Assembly (NCBI GenBank): GCA_934247335.1
Contig: CAKQJJ010000036.1
Coordinates: forward strand, 1-9,652
Direction: 5' to 3'
Length of the DNA stretch: 9,652 nucleotides
DNA from: an uncultured Clostridia bacterium
GTDB lineage: Bacteria > Bacillota > Clostridia > Christensenellales > Pumilibacteraceae
The notes under the pieces were generated by a model. The model had not been told where the DNA came from and did no database searches. It was given only the letters and a program-made list of their open reading frames with translations. A program made the position numbers and the translations under genes. Positions 6,007 to 9,652 of the stretch are shown piece by piece. Positions within the stretch are counted from its first letter, which is position 1, and every line of letters starts with the position of its first letter.

Positions 6007-6035
6007 TGGACAAACACGAAAAAATCTGCTATAAT
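6007..6035 (+). promoter_or_regulatory. Sigma-A-type promoter of tRNA-Ser
   Basis: TGGACA (6007-6012) is one base from the -35 consensus. After a 17-base spacer, TATAAT (6030-6035) is a perfect -10. Transcription would start near 6042, about 44 bases before the tRNA. This is the best promoter in the window. Confidence 0.8.
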
Positions 6036-6085
6036 TATGCTTGCGTTTTGAATATTCCGTTGCAATTCGGTTTTACGCCTTATGC

Positions 6086-6177
<92 letters not shown>

Positions 6178-6189
6178 ATGAACCTTAGC

Positions 6190-6228
6190 TGAACCCGTAA
6201 GTGGGCAAAAGTTCGGGTTCATTTTTTT
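6190..6228 (+). terminator. Rho-independent terminator of tRNA-Ser
   Basis: TGAACCCG (6190-6197) pairs perfectly with CGGGTTCA (6214-6221) around a 16-base loop and is followed by seven T. It is placed 14 bases after the tRNA CCA end. Confidence 0.85.
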
Positions 6229-6338
6229 ATTTTAAAAATATCGGCTACGGAGCGGGAGCGAGCCATGCCGCGCTTGTATAATAAAGTTACGGCAAAAGTC
6301 CTGCTCAGGGAAAATTTGATTTTTAACGCGCCGAATTA

Positions 6339-6367
6339 TTGCAATAATCTGCAATTTTTGTTAAAAT
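6339..6367 (+). promoter_or_regulatory. Candidate promoter of the SNF2 gene
   Basis: TTGCAA (6339-6344), a 17-base spacer and TAAAAT (6362-6367) make a reasonable sigma-A promoter. It would give an unusually long leader of about 135 bases before ATG 6510. Confidence 0.45.
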
Positions 6368-6509
6368 ATAACCGATATACGTTTTAATATCCCGACGAGC
6401 AGGTCGCGCTGTGCCGAAAACGCTTGTTTTTAACCGATCAGGGTAAAAGCACCGCGCGGAGAGAGGCGGGCTTACGACTTAATCGCATTTTTTTGATAAG
6501 GACATAACT

Positions 6510-8675
6510 ATGGCAAAAAATTTTTCATCGAGAGAAGTAAAGGATTTAATTGCGAAGCACAAATCGCTTGAAAAGTCTTTAAGCGACGTTATTTCTCTTG
6601 AAGAATCGTTAAAATCGAATATCAAAAATTCGGCGGACAACCTTGCCATGCAAGAGATATTGAAAGTGTTGCGAGGCATTCCCGTCGACGAATTAAGCCG
6701 ATATAAAAAAGGATTGCGGACCAAACCGCTTATAGACCACGGTTATACTACCATAGCCGATATTTACGCTTTGTCGATATACAATCTGGCAAATATTAAA
6801 GGAATAAGCCAGGATAACGCCTACACGATCAAGCGTATCGTCGGCGATATCGTAGAAAAAACCCGTAAAGAAACGAAAATTAAATTAAGCGTCGATAATA
6901 AAAATAAGGACAGCACTCAGCTAGTAAAAGACGTTTCGATTTACAAAAACGTTTTGCCTTACGTCGAAAATTCGCGCTCTATTGAAACCGAGTACGGCGA
7001 TAAAATCAGAGACTCGTTGCAGGATTTAAAAGTTTCCTCCAACGTGCTGAAATGGCTGTTTGCGTCAAAAACGAATAAAAATAAGGCAATCGAAGCCTAT
7101 AATTCGCTTAACGAATTGCTTACCGGCGATTATTATAATCGCGCCCAAGCGGTATTGTCCGGCGCTTACGAAATATTAAAAACGGACGAGCGCGCGGCGT
7201 GGGAAGATTTTGCTAAAAATAACGTTCGCTTTTTTAATATTTTAGAGGAAACCAATCCCGGGCTGCTTGGCACCGACGACGCCGTTTACGGACTGCCCGA
7301 AGATCTGGCGCGCCAGATTCAGGACGAATGCTTTTTCCCGGACGGCTTAAACTGTACTTTAAGACGTTATCAGGAATGGGGCGTAAAATATATTCTTCAT
7401 CAGGAAAAAGTATTGCTTGGCGACGAGATGGGCTTGGGCAAAACTATTCAAGCCATTGCCGCAATGGTATCGCTTAAAAATACGGGCGCAACGCATTTCG
7501 TAGTCGTGTGCCCGGCAAGCGTCGTGACGAACTGGTGCCGAGAAATTACGAAGCACAGCTTGTTGAGAGCGACGAAAGTACACGGCCTTGACAGAACGGC
7601 GGCTTTGCGTTCCTGGGAGAGGACGGGCGGCGTTGCCGTCACCACGTACGAGACGACCGCTTATTTCAAGCTCGAAGAAGATTTCAAATTTTCGTTATTG
7701 GTTGTGGACGAAGCGCATTATATAAAAAATCCGCAGGCAAAGAGAACGCTTAATACTAAAAAATTATGTTCTCATGCGGACAGGCTGCTTTTTATGACCG
7801 GTACCGCGCTTGAAAATCGCGTAGACGAAATGATAGCGCTCATAGAGATGTTGCAACCGAACATTGCCAATCAGGTAAAAAGAATCGCGTTTATGTCTTC
7901 CGCGCCGCAATTCAGACTGATAGTTGCGCCCGTGTATTATCGCAGAAAGCGCGACGAGGTGCTTACGGAACTGCCCGAACTTATCGAAAGCAAGGAATGG
8001 TGCTCGATGACGAGGGAAGAGGAAAAAATTTACGAAAGAGCAGTACTAAGCAGGAGCTTTACCGACGCGCGGCGCGTTTCGTGGAATGTTGAAGATCTGG
8101 AAAATTCTTCAAAAGCACGGCGATTAAGGGAAATAGTAGAGGAAGCCGAAGCGGAAGACAGAAAAGTCATCGTGTTTTCGTTCTTTTTGGATACCGTACA
8201 TAAAGTTACGCAGTTTCTTGGCGAAAAAAGCCTTAATCCCATTTACGGTGCGATTACGCCGCAACGGCGACAGGAAATTATCGACGAATTCGACGATGCG
8301 CCCGCCGGCAGCGTACTCGTGTCGCAAATTCAGTCGGGCGGCACGGGATTAAATATTCAAAGCGCCAGCGTCGTCGTAATATGCGAACCGCAATTTAAGC
8401 CATCGATTGAAAATCAAGCCATTTCAAGGGCCTACAGAATGGGACAGTCAAGAAACGTACTGGTTTACAGACTTTTATGCGAAGATTCGGTTGATGAACG
8501 CATAACCGAAATATTGGAGCGAAAACAAGAAATATTCGACGCTTTTGCCGACAAATCCGTTGCGGCGCAGCAAAGTATTGAAATCGACGATAAATCGTTC
8601 GGCGACATTATCACCGAAGAAATCAATCGCATAAACAGTAAACGAGGAATGGTATCCGCGACGACGGAAGAATAA
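6510..8675 (+). CDS. SNF2-family DEAH ATPase/helicase with N-terminal helix-hairpin-helix region
   Basis: This 721-residue superfamily 2 ATPase probably moves along double-stranded DNA and remodels bound protein. The N-terminal 55 residues are charged and helical. Residues about 55-112 (HGYTTIADIYALS...NIKGIS...TIKRI) look like a helix-hairpin-helix DNA-binding unit. Lobe 1 has LRRYQEWGV (Q-type motif, 284-292), Walker A GDEMGLGKT (304-312), motif Ia VVVCPASVVTNW (331-342), DEAH (400-403) and MTGTALEN (429-436). Lobe 2 has KVIVFSFF (552-559), SGGTGLNIQSA (609-619) and QAISRAYRMGQ (636-646), the classic SNF2 motif VI. All catalytic residues are present. No nuclease, methylase or SWIM domain is seen in the chain. 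ATG 6510 follows TAAGGA. It stands alone, between its own promoter candidate and a strong terminator. Roles in repair, transcription recycling or defence are all possible; the sequence does not decide. Confidence 0.93.
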   Translation: MAKNFSSREVKDLIAKHKSLEKSLSDVISLEESLKSNIKNSADNLAMQEILKVLRGIPVDELSRYKKGLRTKPLIDHGYTTIADIYALSIYNLANIKGISQDNAYTIKRIVGDIVEKTRKETKIKLSVDNKNKDSTQLVKDVSIYKNVLPYVENSRSIETEYGDKIRDSLQDLKVSSNVLKWLFASKTNKNKAIEAYNSLNELLTGDYYNRAQAVLSGAYEILKTDERAAWEDFAKNNVRFFNILEETNPGLLGTDDAVYGLPEDLARQIQDECFFPDGLNCTLRRYQEWGVKYILHQEKVLLGDEMGLGKTIQAIAAMVSLKNTGATHFVVVCPASVVTNWCREITKHSLLRATKVHGLDRTAALRSWERTGGVAVTTYETTAYFKLEEDFKFSLLVVDEAHYIKNPQAKRTLNTKKLCSHADRLLFMTGTALENRVDEMIALIEMLQPNIANQVKRIAFMSSAPQFRLIVAPVYYRRKRDEVLTELPELIESKEWCSMTREEEKIYERAVLSRSFTDARRVSWNVEDLENSSKARRLREIVEEAEAEDRKVIVFSFFLDTVHKVTQFLGEKSLNPIYGAITPQRRQEIIDEFDDAPAGSVLVSQIQSGGTGLNIQSASVVVICEPQFKPSIENQAISRAYRMGQSRNVLVYRLLCEDSVDERITEILERKQEIFDAFADKSVAAQQSIEIDDKSFGDIITEEINRINSKRGMVSATTEE

Positions 8676-8686
8676 AAAGACTGCAA

Positions 8687-8720
8687 AAAACACCCGCGGG
8701 GAAATTCCCGTGGGTGTTTT
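8687..8720. terminator. Strong bidirectional terminator between the convergent SNF2 and DUF4132 genes
   Basis: A 14-bp stem pairs AAAACACCCGCGGG (8687-8700) with CCCGTGGGTGTTTT (8707-8720), with one G-U wobble and the loop GAAATT. It reads into T-rich sequence on both strands (TTTT on +, six T on -), so it can end the SNF2 transcript and back up the opposing gene. Confidence 0.88.
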
Positions 8721-8753
8721 ACGTATACCGAAAACGTGGTTTCAAATGGTTAA

Positions 8754-8797
8754 ACGGGCGGTAAATTATTCGATTAAAATTCGTCGTCCGTTTTTTT
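8754..8797 (+). terminator. Possible second terminator hairpin
   Basis: ACGGGCG (8754-8760) pairs with CGTCCGT (8785-8791) with one G-T wobble, followed by T7. The 24-base loop makes it weak. It lies in the gap between convergent genes, where backup terminators are common. Confidence 0.35.
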
Positions 8798-8896
8798 AAG
8801 CCGTGCCGTTTTTATTCATCCGAGATTTACCGCAAGTCGGTTTTTTCGGCGGAGCAGATTTTTTCGGTCGCCGTGCTTAATTTGCAGGGAAAAAAG

Positions 8897-9652
8897 TTAC
8901 TGTTTTTCGATGCAGGAGAGGATGGCGGGATCTTTTATTTTGTCGTCTTCCGCAAATAGCAGAACTTTCGAGACGATTTCCGCGGTCTTCGGGTCGTCGT
9001 CGACGAACGGCAGGAAGATTTTTCCTTTCTGTTGCGAATGGACGGGAAGAATGGGGATCATCGTGCCGCCGATCCGGTGAACTACGCCGCTTCCGAGATG
9101 AACCGAATACTGCGCGAGTTTGCCGTCGATGATCGCGTGCCGATCTTGCAGTTCGACGTTGGTTATGCCGAACATGGGCAGCACGAAAGAGAGTATTGCG
9201 GCGCGCATTTCGATAGTGGAGTGGCTGGTTTCGGGATCGACGCCGCCCGCGTGCGCCACGCTTACGGCAAGGTCGACGTCGCGCATGACTTCCGAGAATA
9301 TTACGTCCGGAATGTCCGCTATTTTTATCGGTTCGCCCGTCTTTCTGTCCGAAAAACATACGCGTTCGAGCGTGGGCGATTCGATATCCGCCGGCGTGAA
9401 CCAGTCGGCGAGCGCGTAAAGCTGAGCCACTATGTTTTCCTTGTAATACACTTTTTGCAGTCCGTTTTCGACGTCAGCCACCCAGCGCCTGTTTTTCAGA
9501 ACAGCCACCGTTTTTGCAGGCTGCAACTGGTTTCCGGCGTATCTTTCGGAATATAAAAGATTGCTTTCTTCGGGCGTTTTGACGTACAGTTCGCGGAAAA
9601 CTTGGCGGAAAGGCTGAGTTATACGGTTGTCTAAAAGATATTTCTGATAAGC
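8897..9652 (-). CDS. DUF4132 (MolR/YehI-like) protein, C-terminal part
   Basis: The frame is open on the - strand from the right edge to TAA at 8899-8897, giving 251 residues of a larger protein; full members of this family usually exceed 800 residues. Recognisable pieces are TQPFRQVFRELY near the start of the visible part, then RYAGNQLQPAKTVAVLKNRRW, SEVMRDVDLAVSVAHAGGVD with STIEMRA after it, and the end block YSVHLGSGVVHRIGGT...FLPFVDDDPKTAEIVSKVLL. These match what I recall of the DUF4132 C-terminal region seen in E. coli MolR/YehI. A TTG at 9526 is not a start, since the frame and the family homology continue upstream. The biochemical function is not established. Family neighbours include MoxR AAA ATPases, VWA and SWIM proteins; none is visible here because the gene runs out of the window. 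It converges on the SNF2 gene, so the two are separate transcripts. Confidence 0.8.
   Translation of the reverse strand, partial: AYQKYLLDNRITQPFRQVFRELYVKTPEESNLLYSERYAGNQLQPAKTVAVLKNRRWVADVENGLQKVYYKENIVAQLYALADWFTPADIESPTLERVCFSDRKTGEPIKIADIPDVIFSEVMRDVDLAVSVAHAGGVDPETSHSTIEMRAAILSFVLPMFGITNVELQDRHAIIDGKLAQYSVHLGSGVVHRIGGTMIPILPVHSQQKGKIFLPFVDDDPKTAEIVSKVLLFAEDDKIKDPAILSCIEKQ

Larger units (their letters stand above)
5362..6085. other. Repeat-rich intergenic region between pdp and tRNA-Ser
   Basis: This 724-base stretch has no credible gene. It holds the pdp terminator, a GC hairpin (5476-5496), three copies of a two-hairpin repeat (5500-5552, 5656-5711, 5751-5805), a 65-bp inverted-repeat element (5554-5618), a 9-bp T/A-rich hairpin (TCTTTTTTC 5719-5727 with GAAAAAAGA 5735-5743), another hairpin at 5833-5858, and the tRNA promoter (6007-6035). 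The remaining stretch, about 5860-6005, has a small GCGGC/GCCGC stem (5943-5957) but no feature I can name. Confidence 0.7.

Noticed and set aside
6277..6282. TATAAT as a second promoter before the SNF2 gene
   Set aside because: No acceptable -35 sequence lies 16-18 bases upstream.

Overview
The window looks like a chromosomal stretch of an uncultured gut-type Clostridia (Bacillota). The evidence is strong purine-rich Shine-Dalgarno sites (AAAGGAG, AGAGGAG), a Bacillota-style pyrimidine-nucleoside phosphorylase, moderate GC, intergenic hairpin repeats, and sigma-A-like promoter spacing ahead of a class II tRNA-Ser. The lineage is inferred from style, not from a marker gene.

Positions 1-4030 hold a tandem array of seven paralogous small membrane proteins, all on the + strand. 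The first is cut by the left edge. The typical plan is an N-terminal CxxC...CxxC zinc ribbon, a polar linker, a first membrane segment, an outer loop, a second membrane segment, a basic inner loop with the recurring pattern G-[IL]-x-[SA]-[IV]...G-x-x-P-[IV]-x-[TA]-L...G-[ILV], and a third membrane segment. Two subtypes alternate: A (288, 1656, 2980; also the partial first copy and the ribbon-less copy at 3653) and B (883, 2308). Both B copies are interrupted, one by an in-frame TGA at a glycine position and one by an extra G in a run of six G. All A copies are open. The linker of the first B copy is built of six tandem heptads starting Glu-Gln. A rho-independent terminator follows the 2980 gene, so the 3653 gene probably belongs with the next gene.

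Positions 4057-5361 encode pyrimidine-nucleoside phosphorylase (nucleoside salvage), followed by a terminator. Positions 5362-6085 are non-coding and rich in hairpin repeats: three copies of a two-hairpin element, a 65-bp element with terminal inverted repeats, and further hairpins. tRNA-Ser(GGA) lies at 6086-6175 with its own promoter and terminator.

Positions 6510-8675 encode a 721-residue SNF2-family ATPase with an N-terminal helix-hairpin-helix region. It ends at a bidirectional terminator. Convergent to it on the - strand, and running off the right edge, is the C-terminal part of a DUF4132 (MolR/YehI-like) protein. That family is known to sit near MoxR-ATPase, VWA and SWIM genes. No CRISPR array, transposase, rRNA or phage gene was seen. 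The least ordinary part of the window is the paralog array with its selective damage to subtype B.
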